DNA of 64,000 nucleotides from Devosia algicola (GTDB lineage: Bacteria; Pseudomonadota; Alphaproteobacteria; Rhizobiales; Devosiaceae): contig NZ_CP118246.1 in the NCBI RefSeq assembly GCF_028816455.1, forward strand, positions 1,364,001 through 1,428,000, read 5' to 3'. Below, one piece after another: positions 30,054 through 38,888 of the stretch. The notes beneath the pieces were generated by a model. It did no database searches. It was not told the DNA's origin and saw only the letters and a program-made list of their open reading frames with translations. The position numbers and the translations under genes were made by a program. How positions within the stretch are numbered: position 1 is the stretch's first letter; each line of letters begins with the position of its first letter.

Positions 30054-31172
30054 ATGCTGGTTGGTGTACCAAGAGAAATCAAAAACCATGAATATCGGGT
30101 CGGCCTCACGCCGGAAAGCGTGACAGAACTGACCCATGCAGGCCACCGGGTAATGGTGGAAACGCAGGCCGGCGCTGGCATTGACGACAGCGACGACGAA
30201 TATCGCGCCGCTGGCGCCGAAATTGCCAATGATGCCCGAGTGGTGTTCGACGCCGCCGACATGATCGTCAAGGTCAAGGAGCCCCAGGCTGTCGAGCGTG
30301 CCATGCTCCGCCCCGATCAGCTATTGTTCACCTACCTTCATCTCGCCCCCGATCCTGAACAGACTCGCGATCTGGTAAATTCCGGCGCTATCGCCATCGC
30401 CTACGAAACCGTGACCGACGCCAATGGCGCCCTGCCCCTGCTCAAGCCGATGAGCCAGGTTGCCGGTCGCATGTCGATCCAGGCTGGCGCCACGGCGTTG
30501 GAAAAGGCGCATGGCGGCCGTGGTGTCCTGCTCGGTGGGGTGCCGGGCGTGAAACCCGCCAAAGTTGTGGTTCTGGGCGGGGGCGTTGTGGGCTTTCATG
30601 CCGCCGAAAACGCCGTGGGCCTTCAGGCCGACGTCACTATTCTCGACCGAAGCCCTGCCGCGCTCGAACGTCTCTCAGGTCATTTCGGTGCCAAGGCACG
30701 TGTCCTGTTTTCCAATAAGGCCGCAATTGCCGAACATGTTGCCGCCGCTGATCTTGTCGTCGGTGCCGTACTGGTTCCTGGCGCGTCGGCACCAAAATTG
30801 GTGACGCGTGACATGCTTGCGACCATGCAACCCGGCGCAGTGCTGGTCGACGTAGCCATCGATCAGGGCGGGTGCTTTGAGACATCGCACGCGACGACGC
30901 ACGCCGACCCCACCTATGTTGTTGATGGCATTGTGCACTATTGCGTCGCCAACATGCCCGGCGGCGTTGCCCGCACATCGACCTACGCGCTTAACAACGC
31001 CACTTTGCCCCACGTCCTGCGACTAGCCAATCTAGGTTGGAAAGACGCAATTCGAACTGATAAGCACCTGCGTGCCGGCCTCAATGTCTGGAAAGGACAC
31101 GTGACCTGCGCACCGGTAGCCGAGGTCCAGAACTATACGCTGCTAACGCCAGAAGACGTATTGGCGGCATAA
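30054..31172 (+). CDS. ald: alanine dehydrogenase
   Basis: NAD-dependent interconversion of L-alanine with pyruvate and ammonia. The start [17 protein letters not shown] at 30054 has GAGGGAG six bases upstream; earlier in-frame starts would bury that site. Visible are the substrate-binding KVKEPQ region with Lys near residue 74, the catalytic His in FTYLHLAPD near residue 95 and the NAD-binding [20 protein letters not shown] near residue 170. 372 aa, exactly the family size. Confidence 0.97.
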   Translation: MLVGVPREIKNHEYRVGLTPESVTELTHAGHRVMVETQAGAGIDDSDDEYRAAGAEIANDARVVFDAADMIVKVKEPQAVERAMLRPDQLLFTYLHLAPDPEQTRDLVNSGAIAIAYETVTDANGALPLLKPMSQVAGRMSIQAGATALEKAHGGRGVLLGGVPGVKPAKVVVLGGGVVGFHAAENAVGLQADVTILDRSPAALERLSGHFGAKARVLFSNKAAIAEHVAAADLVVGAVLVPGASAPKLVTRDMLATMQPGAVLVDVAIDQGGCFETSHATTHADPTYVVDGIVHYCVANMPGGVARTSTYALNNATLPHVLRLANLGWKDAIRTDKHLRAGLNVWKGHVTCAPVAEVQNYTLLTPEDVLAA

Positions 31173-31180
31173 CAAAGAAA

Positions 31181-31204
31181 GCGCGGAACTCAAGAGTTCC
31201 GCGC
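31181..31204 (+). terminator. hairpin after ald
   Basis: A perfect 10-bp stem, GCGCGGAACT and AGTTCCGCGC, with loop CAAG, begins eight bases after the ald stop. No T-run follows, so it may be a weak or Rho-assisted terminator or an RNA-stabilising element. Confidence 0.6.
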
Positions 31205-31429
31205 CCTACGGCGACACCACAAAGGAGCGTCGGCCTTTGCGGCAGTCAACCGAACCATGGGCAACCTGGGTCGCCAATTCGAGTGTCTTGCAGAGGACTT
31301 AACGGGTTTGCAATGGACCGGTTCCGCGACGCGCTATGATGTGATCGAACCGGTTCTGATTGTTTACGCAACCCGGTGCCGATACCCCGACGGCCGCAAA
31401 TCGCCTAAGGTAAGCCGCGACGCCAAACT
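31205..31429. other. non-coding stretch before the urtE remnant
   Basis: An ORF can be read from 31257 into the remnant, but its first 60 residues resemble nothing I recognise and have no ribosome site. I see no promoter, RNA or repeat here. It is probably decayed transporter DNA. Confidence 0.35.
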
Positions 31430-31658
31430 TCGGCAAATAGCAAGCGCGCCGAAGTTTCTACGCGACGAAAAACGCATGACAATTCTGCTGGTCGAACATT
31501 ATCTGGATTTCTGCCGCAAGATCGCCGACGATATATATGACATGGATCGCGGTGAAATTCGGCACGCTGGCCCCGCCTGCGATCTCGATCTGCCGGAGGT
31601 ACGCCACCATTTGATGGATATGAAAACAAAAAAATGCCCAGCTTGCGCTGGGCATTGA
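31430..31658 (+). pseudogene. urtE: 3' remnant of urea ABC transporter ATPase UrtE
   Basis: The last about 60 codons read FLRDEKRMTILLVEHYLDFC, then DIYDMDRGEI and DLDLPEVRHHLMDM. That is the C-terminal end of UrtE-type ABC ATPases (MTILLVEQYLDF, VMDRGE, DLPEVRRHL). The Walker A, signature and Walker B regions are all missing. It sits upstream of ureD, where a urtABCDE operon normally lies in Rhizobiales. This looks like the scar of a deletion that removed the high-affinity urea transporter. LivF of the branched-chain amino acid transporters is a less likely origin. Confidence 0.7.
31621..31656 (-). terminator. rho-independent terminator of the small secreted protein gene
   Basis: On the minus strand AATGCCCAGC pairs with GCTGGGCATT around loop GCAA, followed directly by a T-run interrupted by one G. 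A strong intrinsic terminator, 24 bases after the stop of the gene at 31680. It overlaps the last codons of the urtE remnant on the other strand. Confidence 0.9.
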
Positions 31659-31679
31659 TTAGACGGGAATGCGAGCCAA

Positions 31680-32009
31680 TTATTCGGCGATGAGGCCCGC
31701 TTCCTGACACTGCTCAAGAGTCACAGTATCAAGGTCAATTGTGGTGGTAACCTGCTCGAGTTCGTTGACCTCTTCAGCGTCTTCCACATTCGCAGCAGAA
31801 CCGCCGGCCGTGCTATCGGTGCCCATGGCATCGCTTTCGGTGGCCGATGTGTCAGAAGCTAATGCAAGCTGATCACAACGCTGCTGAACTGCTGGAAGAT
31901 CGGCCTCCATTACAGTTGTGCTGCCAATCATTGTTTCAGCATAAGCCGAACCACCAAGAAGCATTGCAGAAGAAAGAGCGATAGCGGAAGCAATGGTTTT
32001 GATATTCAT
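31680..32009 (-). CDS. small acidic secreted protein of unknown function
   Basis: 109 aa. The start MNIKTIASAIALSS at 32009 has GAGAGGA eight bases upstream. A Sec signal peptide (about residues 1-23, cut after GGSAYA) is followed by an acidic mature part with many Asp, Glu, Ser and Thr and two cysteines, in QQRCDQLA and LEQCQEAGL, that could form a disulphide. It has its own strong terminator. No family recognised; small exported Cys-pair proteins with this layout are common in Devosia-like and other Rhizobiales genomes. Confidence 0.75.
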   Translation of the reverse strand: MNIKTIASAIALSSAMLLGGSAYAETMIGSTTVMEADLPAVQQRCDQLALASDTSATESDAMGTDSTAGGSAANVEDAEEVNELEQVTTTIDLDTVTLEQCQEAGLIAE

Positions 32010-32095
32010 TTTAGAATCCTCTCTGTATTTCAAATTTTTACTGACGCAACATTTGCGGCTCGGATATACAACGTCACCAATCGGAATTCGTTGCC

Positions 32096-32938
32096 TTGAA
32101 AAATTCGACTAAAGAAATCGTGAACAAGTCCAACCCAGTCGCGATGCAACGGGCATGGGGACAAGGTCGTGTTGCCACCCAGTTCGGCTCGCGCGGCACC
32201 CGCCTGCTTTCCCTTTATCAGGACGGGTGTGCAAAAATTCGTTTGCCCAATACCCATAGTCAGGCCTTGGAGGCGGTTCTGATCAACACCGCAGGCGGTC
32301 TGACGGGCGGTGATAATATGCAATGGAGCGCCCACGCGGCCCCCAACAGCCAGCTGGTTCTGACGACGCAGGCTTGTGAGCGGATCTATAAGTCAACCGG
32401 TGACGTCGCCCGGGTCGACACTCAACTGATCGCTGAGGAAAACGCCCATATCGATTGGCTCCCTCAGGAAACCATCCTTTTTGACGCCAGCAAGCTGAGG
32501 CGCGCCATCAACATAGATCTCGCCCAAGGTGCAACGCTAACCGCCGTCGAGGCTGTCCTGCTCGGTCGCGACGCCATGGGCGAGGACGCTCGCAACGCCC
32601 AACTGACCGATCAGTGGCGTGTCCGGCGCAATGGACGGCTGATCCATGCCGAGGCAACTCAACTCGGCGGCACCTCAACGGAGCGTGACGGAATGTCCCT
32701 GCTCGCCGGCACGCGTGCCTTCGCAACAATCCTGCGGATTGCGCCCGATGCTGTTGCCCGTCTCGACACTATCCGTAGTCTGCTGCCCGACGATGCCAAA
32801 ATTGCCGCCAGTGCCATCGGCGACCGCCTGATCATCCGGGCTCTGGCGCCCAACGGGTTGGCCTTGCGGCGCCTGATTGTTCCACTTATTGCTCAATTAT
32901 CGGGCGGCGGTACCCTGCCCCGGCTTTGGCATACCTAG
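32096..32938 (+). CDS. ureD: urease accessory protein UreD
   Basis: Scaffold that binds apo-urease and, with UreF and UreG, delivers nickel. 280 aa with the family segments AVLINTAGGLTGGD near residue 60, LTTQACERIYKS, ETILFDASKLRR and LLGRDAMGE. The start is uncertain: TTG at 32096, GTG at 32120 (KSNPVAMQRAWGQG) and ATG at 32144 are all possible and none has a strong ribosome site. First gene of the urease operon. Confidence 0.93.
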   Translation: MKNSTKEIVNKSNPVAMQRAWGQGRVATQFGSRGTRLLSLYQDGCAKIRLPNTHSQALEAVLINTAGGLTGGDNMQWSAHAAPNSQLVLTTQACERIYKSTGDVARVDTQLIAEENAHIDWLPQETILFDASKLRRAINIDLAQGATLTAVEAVLLGRDAMGEDARNAQLTDQWRVRRNGRLIHAEATQLGGTSTERDGMSLLAGTRAFATILRIAPDAVARLDTIRSLLPDDAKIAASAIGDRLIIRALAPNGLALRRLIVPLIAQLSGGGTLPRLWHT

Positions 32939-32947
32939 GAAGCAGAC

Positions 32948-33250
32948 ATGAACCTTACCCCTCGCGAAAAAGACAAGCTGCTGATTTCAATGGCCGCGAT
33001 GGTAGCGCGCAAACGTCTCGAGCGCGGCCTCAAGCTGAACCATCCTGAGGCCATCGCGCTGATCACCGATTTTGTCGTCGAAGGGGCCCGCGACGGTCGC
33101 CCGGTCGCCGAACTGATGGAAGCGGGCGCCCATGTCATTAGTCGTACCCACGTTATGGATGGCATAGCGGAGATGATCCACGATATTCAGGTGGAAGCCA
33201 CGTTCCCCGACGGCACCAAGTTGGTCACCGTCCACGAACCCATCCGCTAA
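32948..33250 (+). CDS. ureA: urease subunit gamma
   Basis: 100 aa, full length. [20 protein letters not shown] at the start and [10 protein letters not shown], then [18 protein letters not shown] at the end, are the hallmark of UreA. Separate gamma and beta genes are the normal bacterial arrangement. Ten bases after ureD. Confidence 0.98.
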   Translation: MNLTPREKDKLLISMAAMVARKRLERGLKLNHPEAIALITDFVVEGARDGRPVAELMEAGAHVISRTHVMDGIAEMIHDIQVEATFPDGTKLVTVHEPIR

Positions 33251-33259
33251 GGAAACACC

Positions 33260-33574
33260 ATGATCCCCGGTGAAATCGTGACCAAATCCGGCAGCATCGA
33301 GCTTAATGCCGGTGCACCAACCCTTACCATAGAAGTGGCCAACGCCGGTGATCGTCCGATACAGATCGGCTCGCACTATCATTTCTTTGAAGCCAACACC
33401 GGTCTGCGCTTTGATCGTGAAGCAACGCGCGGCATGCGTCTCGATATCGCCGCCGGTACCGCCGTCCGCTTCGAGCCCGGCCAAACGCGCGAGGTAACGC
33501 TGGTGGCCATTGGCGGCAGCCGCACCCTTTATGGTTTCAGGCAACTGGTCATGGGCACGGTGGACAAGGCGTGA
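33260..33574 (+). CDS. ureB: urease subunit beta
   Basis: 104 aa. [18 protein letters not shown] at the start, the conserved [12 protein letters not shown] near residue 38 and the C-terminal GFRQLVMG region identify UreB. It starts nine bases after ureA with AAGGA upstream. Confidence 0.98.
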   Translation: MIPGEIVTKSGSIELNAGAPTLTIEVANAGDRPIQIGSHYHFFEANTGLRFDREATRGMRLDIAAGTAVRFEPGQTREVTLVAIGGSRTLYGFRQLVMGTVDKA

Positions 33575-33680
33575 GCCAGCGTCAATCAGGCTCGATTTCG
33601 CCACGTTCAGCATTGGCAGGCATGGTCAATTCTTTTCCAGAATGCTCTAAGCGCGGCAATCGCAGTTCAGGAGAAAAACA

Positions 33681-34076
33681 TTGACCAAAGAACAGGATTT
33701 CAAACAGCGCCTTGCGACCGTGCTTCAAGATTTGCAGGAAAGTGGGGTCAAGGATCAGGCCGCAATGGAATTGCTTGGCAGTCTCGCACTCGATCTGTCG
33801 GGCAACCTTCGCGCCGTAAACTGGAGCCAGGCCAAAAAATTGATCACCACGCCAACCTATTCCACCTTGCTCGAAAAATTCGAGCAGGAAGGTAATGAGC
33901 ACCACCAGGCCGGGCGCGAAAAGCACGCCTACGCTATTCAGGCGCTGGCCATTTCGTTGATCGCAGGCACCATGCGCGCCGACCCGGTCATCCGTCAGGG
34001 CGAAATATTGCTCGATACAATAATTGACGCTGCGGTAGCCGCCTACCGGCGCCTGCATGGCGCCGCCACACACTAG
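33681..34076 (+). CDS. hypothetical protein inside the urease operon
   Basis: 131 aa between ureB and ureC. The start is TTG at 33681, supported by AGGAG seven bases upstream. No signal peptide or clear membrane helix. Predicted mostly helical, with amphipathic N-terminal half (residues 1-60) and a more hydrophobic stretch around residues 88-100 (QALAISLIAGTM). I do not recognise a family. Its position between structural subunits suggests co-expression with urease; a role in assembly is possible but unsupported. Confidence 0.65.
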   Translation: MTKEQDFKQRLATVLQDLQESGVKDQAAMELLGSLALDLSGNLRAVNWSQAKKLITTPTYSTLLEKFEQEGNEHHQAGREKHAYAIQALAISLIAGTMRADPVIRQGEILLDTIIDAAVAAYRRLHGAATH

Positions 34077-34112
34077 TCCGGACCATCTGTCCGCATAACG
34101 AGGAATTTGCTC

Positions 34113-35822
34113 ATGCCCGCACAGATTTCCCGCGCCGCCTATGCTGACATGTACGGACCGACCACTGGCGACAGGGTGAGATTGGCCGATACCGATCTAT
34201 TCATTGAGGTGGAGCAGGACTTCACCATCTATGGCGAGGAGGTCAAATTCGGTGGTGGCAAGGTAATCCGCGACGGTATGGGGCAATCACAAAGAACGCG
34301 GGCCGAAGGTGCGGTCGACACTGTCATCACCAATGCGCTGATCGTCGACGCGACCGGCATTTACAAAGCCGACATCGGCCTCAAGAATGGTCGCATCGAG
34401 GCCATAGGCAAGGCGGGCAATCCAGACACCCAACCTGGCGTTACCGTCATCATCGGCCCCTCGACCGAGGCCATAGCCGGTGAAGGCAAGATCGTCACCG
34501 CCGGAGCCATGGACGCCCATATCCACTTCATTTGTCCCCAACAGATCGAAGAAGCCCTGATGAGCGGCGTCACCACCATGCTGGGCGGCGGCAGTGGCCC
34601 TGCTCATGGCACTTTGGCGACAACCTGCACTGGCGCCTGGCACATAGGCCGCATGATCGAAAGTTTTGATGCATTCCCGATGAATTTGGCCTTGGCAGGC
34701 AAGGGCAATGCGTCCCTGCCCGCGCCGTTGGTTGAAATGGTACTGGCGGGCGCCTCTTGCCTCAAATTGCATGAGGATTGGGGTACCACCCCCGCCGCCA
34801 TCGACAACTGCCTGTCGGTGGCGGATGACTATGACGTTCAGGTGATGATCCATACCGACACCCTCAACGAAAGCGGCTTTGTTGAAGATACTATCGCCGA
34901 CTTCAAGGGTCGTACCATTCACGCCTACCACACAGAAGGCGCCGGCGGCGGTCACGCCCCCGATATCCTGCGCGTCGCAAGCCTGCCCAATGTCATTCCC
35001 TCCTCGACCAATCCTACCCGCCCCTACACTGCCAACACAATTGCCGAGCATCTCGACATGCTCATGGTTTGCCATCATCTGTCCTCGTCCATTCCCGAGG
35101 ACGTTGCTTTTGCCGAAAGCCGCATCCGGCGCGAGACCATCGCCGCCGAGGACATTCTTCACGACATGGGCACGCTCTCGATCATATCCTCGGACAGTCA
35201 GGCCATGGGCCGGGTTGGCGAAGTGCTGATCCGCACCTGGCAAACCGCCGACAAGATGAAAAAGCAGCGCGGCGCACTCGCCGAAGAGACGGGCAACAAC
35301 GACAATTTCCGCGTCAAACGCTACATCGCCAAATACACCATCAATCCCGCCATTACCCATGGCATGAGTCAGCACATCGGTTCGGTCGAGGTGGGCAAGC
35401 GTGCCGACCTTGTGCTCTGGAGCCCGGCGTTTTTCGGCGTCAAACCCGAAATGGTCCTGCTCGGTGGCTCCATTGCGGCGGCACCAATGGGTGACCCCAA
35501 CGCGTCCATTCCAACACCACAGCCCATGCACTATCGCCCGATGTTCGGCGCTTTTGGCAAGCTGCGTACCAATTCATCGGTCACCTTCATATCCCAGGCC
35601 GCCCATGATGATGGCCTGCGCGCCAGATTGGGCGTCGACAAACAATTGCTACCCGTCACCAATACGCGTGCCGACATTGGCAAGGCCGCCATGATCCACA
35701 ATGCCGCCACGCCCGACATTGATGTTGATCCCGAAACCTACGAGGTGCGTGCCGATGGCGAGCTGCTGACGTGCGAACCAGCGACCGAACTGCCAATGGC
35801 GCAACGCTACTTCCTGTTTTAG
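34113..35822 (+). CDS. ureC: urease subunit alpha (catalytic)
   Basis: Di-nickel amidohydrolase that hydrolyses urea to ammonia and carbamate. The start [20 protein letters not shown] at 34113 has AGGA eight bases upstream. Nickel ligands are in place: H136 and H138 in DAHIHF, carbamylated K218 in [10 protein letters not shown]247 in IHTDT, H273 in AYHTEG and D361 in SSDSQAMG. The flap cysteine C320 and H321-H322 are in [13 protein letters not shown]. 569 aa, full length, so the urease should be active. Confidence 0.98.
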   Translation: MPAQISRAAYADMYGPTTGDRVRLADTDLFIEVEQDFTIYGEEVKFGGGKVIRDGMGQSQRTRAEGAVDTVITNALIVDATGIYKADIGLKNGRIEAIGKAGNPDTQPGVTVIIGPSTEAIAGEGKIVTAGAMDAHIHFICPQQIEEALMSGVTTMLGGGSGPAHGTLATTCTGAWHIGRMIESFDAFPMNLALAGKGNASLPAPLVEMVLAGASCLKLHEDWGTTPAAIDNCLSVADDYDVQVMIHTDTLNESGFVEDTIADFKGRTIHAYHTEGAGGGHAPDILRVASLPNVIPSSTNPTRPYTANTIAEHLDMLMVCHHLSSSIPEDVAFAESRIRRETIAAEDILHDMGTLSIISSDSQAMGRVGEVLIRTWQTADKMKKQRGALAEETGNNDNFRVKRYIAKYTINPAITHGMSQHIGSVEVGKRADLVLWSPAFFGVKPEMVLLGGSIAAAPMGDPNASIPTPQPMHYRPMFGAFGKLRTNSSVTFISQAAHDDGLRARLGVDKQLLPVTNTRADIGKAAMIHNAATPDIDVDPETYEVRADGELLTCEPATELPMAQRYFLF

Positions 35823-35896
35823 TTCGGCCCCATTTCACCGGCAGTACTGGCATCGCAAGGACGACTGCGCTAACTTTGTCCAAACAGGAGACAGCC

Positions 35897-36193
35897 GTGA
35901 TTTACGTGGTCGCCACGCTGCAGATTGAGTTGGGCGCATTGGAACCCTTCGTCGACGCCGCCTGCCCCTGCATCGAGGCAACCCGTGCCGAACCCGGATG
36001 CGTTCACTACGATTTGTGCGCAAGCGTTACCGACCCCGAACGGGTGGTGTTCATTGAACGCTGGGAAAGTCGCGAAGCCTTAAACACTCACCTTGCCAGC
36101 CCGCATATGCTGGCATTCAAAGCCGCCAGCAAACCGTTTGTCAGAGCATCCAAAATCGAGATCGTCCATTCCGAGCAAGTTGAAAAGATTTAA
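35897..36193 (+). CDS. antibiotic biosynthesis monooxygenase (ABM) domain protein
   Basis: 98 aa from a GTG start at 35897 with AGGAG seven bases upstream. It has the dimeric ferredoxin-like ABM pattern: VVATLQIE strand, EATRAEPGCVHYDLC, and VVFIERWESREALNTHLASPHM. Family members act as small cofactor-free monooxygenases or quinol-metabolising proteins; the substrate is unknown. Placed between ureC and ureE, which is not a usual urease neighbour. Confidence 0.85.
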   Translation: MIYVVATLQIELGALEPFVDAACPCIEATRAEPGCVHYDLCASVTDPERVVFIERWESREALNTHLASPHMLAFKAASKPFVRASKIEIVHSEQVEKI

Positions 36194-36224
36194 CGCCCTG
36201 TCCCACCTGACCGTGAGAATTGCC

Positions 36225-36608
36225 ATGCACCTCAATGCCCTTGTCGCCGCTGCCATTTTGCTGGCCATGACCGCGCCAGCAACGCTGGCTCTGGAAGCCA
36301 AAATCACCTTGGAGCTTGACATCGACGGCACTGGCACTGCCGAGCAGCGGGTCGTTCAATATGCATGCGACAAGGGTGAACCATTCAAGGTGACCTATAT
36401 CAACGCCGCCCCCAATTATCTCGCCATGATGCCGGTAAACGGTGATCAGGTGCTGATGCGCGAAGTGCTGTCGGCGTCCGGCGCCAAATATGTCGCAGAC
36501 GTTTGGGTTTGGTGGACCAAGGGCGATGAGGCCCAGCTTTATGATTTGCGCGACGGACCCGACGCCGCCCCCATTGATGCCTGCTACACCGTCACCGACG
36601 CGCCCTGA
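36225..36608 (+). CDS. MliC-family C-type lysozyme inhibitor
   Basis: 127 aa. The start MHLNALVAAAILLAM at 36225 begins a signal peptide cleaved near ATLALEA. The mature part has the MliC pattern: YACDKGEPFKVTYINA, LAMMPVNGDQVLM, LSASGAKYV and VWVWWTKGDEAQLYD, with a C-terminal cysteine that can pair with the one in YACDKG. Members protect the periplasmic wall from host lysozyme. It lies inside the urease operon, before ureE. Confidence 0.82.
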   Translation: MHLNALVAAAILLAMTAPATLALEAKITLELDIDGTGTAEQRVVQYACDKGEPFKVTYINAAPNYLAMMPVNGDQVLMREVLSASGAKYVADVWVWWTKGDEAQLYDLRDGPDAAPIDACYTVTDAP

Positions 36609-36702
36609 TCCAATGTCGCTTTTCTAACCCGGTGCTATCGGTCGCTCCGGCTTCGGGGTAGATAGCCACAGATCCCAAAAGGGTTCATTTTCAGGAGTGT
36701 CA

Positions 36703-37164
36703 ATGCACCGCGCCACTGATTACCTGCCGCCCGGACACGGAAAGTCGGCGACCGACCAGATTTCGCTTGTCGCCGACGAGCGCCGCCTTCGCCGCAAACT
36801 GTTGCGGACGTCAGCAGGCGACGCGGTGCTCGTCGACTTTGCGCAAACCCTGACGCTCGAACATAACGGCGCTCTGCTGCTTGAAAACGCGACAATCGTT
36901 GAAATTGTCGCGGCACCTGAATTGCTCCATCAGGTCACGGCCCGCGACCCAGCACATCTCGTGCAATTGGCTTGGCACATCGGCAATCGCCATACCGCCG
37001 CGCAGCTGGAACAATCGCGAATCCTAATCAAGCGCGATCATGTACTCAAAGCCATGCTGGAAGGCCTTGGCGCCGAGATCACCGGCATCAATGAGCCGTT
37101 TTTTCCGGTGCACGGCGCCTATCATGCCCATGCTGGCGCGCGCCACGCGCTGCATGCCCAATGA
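36703..37164 (+). CDS. ureE: urease accessory protein UreE (nickel metallochaperone)
   Basis: 153 aa from ATG 36703 with AGGAG five bases upstream. N-terminal UreE domain with LRRKLLRTSAGDAVLVDFAQ, then the nickel-binding C-terminal domain with LVQLAWHIGNRHTAAQ near residue 92. The tail (PVHGAYHAHAGARHALHA) has five histidines, a modest His-rich end. Coupled to ureF by ATGA. Confidence 0.95.
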   Translation: MHRATDYLPPGHGKSATDQISLVADERRLRRKLLRTSAGDAVLVDFAQTLTLEHNGALLLENATIVEIVAAPELLHQVTARDPAHLVQLAWHIGNRHTAAQLEQSRILIKRDHVLKAMLEGLGAEITGINEPFFPVHGAYHAHAGARHALHAQ

Positions 37165-37824
37165 CCAGCACCGCCGACGTGCAAAAGCTCATGACCTGGC
37201 TTTCCCCTGCGTTTCCTGTCGGTGCATTTGCATGGTCTGCAGGCCTCGAAACCGCTATCGCCACCAATCAGGTGTATGACACAGCGTCGACACAAAACTG
37301 GATTGAGGGCATTTTGCGTCATGGCGGCATAAAAACTGACGCCATCATATTGCGCTACGCCATTGGGGCCTACGACGACCCCAGCCAGGCTCCGTCAATT
37401 GGCTGATCTATGTCTGGCGTTGGTGCCCGCGAGGGAACGCCACGAGGAGTCAGTCGCCTTGGGCGACGCCTTTGTCCTTGCGGCCAGAACATGGCCGACA
37501 GTCGCGCCACCCCGCCTGCCGAGCCCCTGCCCCTACCCGGTTGCAGTTGGCGCTTTCGCAGGTGCTCACAATATTGCCGTCGAACCAGCCATCTCAGCCT
37601 TTCTGACCGCCGCGGTGCACGGCCAGATTTCTGTGGCCGTGCGGCTCATACCCATCGGGCAGTCAGACGGCCTATCAATTCTCGTCGCGCTCGAGCCGAC
37701 AATTGCCAACCGTACCGTCAAAATATTGACCGCCGACCTTGCGGATATTGGTAGCATCGCCTACGCCGCCGATATCGCCCAGATGCGTCACGAAACCTTG
37801 TCTACGAGAATTTTCAGATCATGA
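37161..37824 (+). CDS. ureF: urease accessory protein UreF (frameshifted)
   Basis: GTPase-activating partner of UreG. The first 76 codons carry [21 protein letters not shown] and [14 protein letters not shown]. One extra base in CAG[G]CT (37388/89) then shifts the frame; removing it joins YDDPSQ to [20 protein letters not shown] and on to the usual C-terminus with [21 protein letters not shown]. The repaired length is about 220 aa, normal. ATGA overlaps at both ends. Confidence 0.92.
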
Positions 37825-38252
37825 GCATGATGATTGCCGCCCTGATGTTTGTTCCACTGCTGGCAGTAGCGCTCGCGCACTTGCTCTGGTCCATGGGGCG
37901 AACCTGGCCCATTCGGGATGAAAAACTCTTGGCTCAAACTGTCACTGGCTTTGAAAATGTTGAACGCATGCCACCCAAACTGGCATCGCTTGCCGTCGCC
38001 ATTATCACCATGGCGTCCGGAATCGCTGCATTGTCCTTGGCCGATCACGATAGTGGCGGCGTCTGGCTGACCTTGCTTGGCGTGCCGCTGGCCGCTGTGT
38101 TCATTACCCGTGGCGCCATCGGCTATACAAAACGCTGGGCCGACAAAACACCTCACCTCAGCTTTCGCTACAATGATCGGCGCGTCTATTCTCCGCTTTG
38201 CCTGCTCTTGGGCGCCGGCTTTGTCGCCTTGACCATATTGAGGTTGCTATGA
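37821..38252 (+). CDS. DUF3995 membrane protein
   Basis: 143 aa with four predicted membrane segments (about residues 3-22, 50-72, 78-98 and 122-142). It shows the DUF3995 pattern: an early His in [12 protein letters not shown], a central Pro-rich loop and a C-terminal [14 protein letters not shown]. Function unknown. It is coupled by ATGA overlaps to ureF upstream and ureG downstream, so it is translated as part of the urease operon. A link to nickel or urea handling is conceivable but not shown. Confidence 0.75.
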   Translation: MSMMIAALMFVPLLAVALAHLLWSMGRTWPIRDEKLLAQTVTGFENVERMPPKLASLAVAIITMASGIAALSLADHDSGGVWLTLLGVPLAAVFITRGAIGYTKRWADKTPHLSFRYNDRRVYSPLCLLLGAGFVALTILRLL

Positions 38253-38881
38253 AGTCCCCGAACGGTCCCTTGCGTGTTGGCATCGGCGGCCCTGTCGGTT
38301 CGGGCAAGACCACCCTTTGCGAGATGCTGCTCAAGGGCCTGCGTGACCGTTACTCCATGGCCGTCGTCACCAACGATATTTATACCCGTGAGGATGCTCT
38401 CATCCTGGCGCGTGCCCAGGCGATTGCCGAAGACCGGATTGTCGGCGTTGAAACAGGCGGCTGCCCCCATACCGCGATCCGAGAAGACGCATCGTTGAAC
38501 TTGGCGGCCATTGCCGATTTGAACAGGAAATTTCCCGATCTCGATCTGGTGTTGATCGAATCCGGCGGTGACAATCTGGCCGCGACCTTTTCCCCCGACC
38601 TTGCCGACATTACCATCTACGTGATCTCGGTAGCACAGGGCGAAAAAATCCCCCGCAAGGGCGGACCCGCGATCACTAGGTCCGACCTGCTCATCGTCAG
38701 CCACACTGACCTCGCGCCCTATGTCCACGCCGATCTTGATGTCATGCGCAGCGATACCGAACGGGCCCGCGCGGGTCGCCCCTACGTGTTTGGCAACATG
38801 CTGCAGCGCGAAAATCTCGATCAGATCATCGCCTTCATTGAAACCACCGGTGGATTGACCACCACCCGCGCCGCCGAATAG
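38249..38881 (+). CDS. ureG: urease accessory GTPase UreG
   Basis: SIMIBI GTPase powering nickel insertion. The start [14 protein letters not shown] at 38249 overlaps the previous stop. P-loop [15 protein letters not shown] near residue 14, the metal-binding CPH in [14 protein letters not shown] near residue 66, Walker B region [15 protein letters not shown] near residue 97 and guanine specificity in SHTDLAP are visible. 210 aa. It ends only seven bases from the convergent glgX stop. Confidence 0.97.
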   Translation: MKSPNGPLRVGIGGPVGSGKTTLCEMLLKGLRDRYSMAVVTNDIYTREDALILARAQAIAEDRIVGVETGGCPHTAIREDASLNLAAIADLNRKFPDLDLVLIESGGDNLAATFSPDLADITIYVISVAQGEKIPRKGGPAITRSDLLIVSHTDLAPYVHADLDVMRSDTERARAGRPYVFGNMLQRENLDQIIAFIETTGGLTTTRAAE

Positions 38882-38888
38882 GCATGGA

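Noticed and set aside
34287-35531. A 414-codon open frame on the minus strand opposite ureC
   Set aside because: It is antisense to a fully conserved ureC; GC-rich codon bias opens such frames, and the protein resembles no family.
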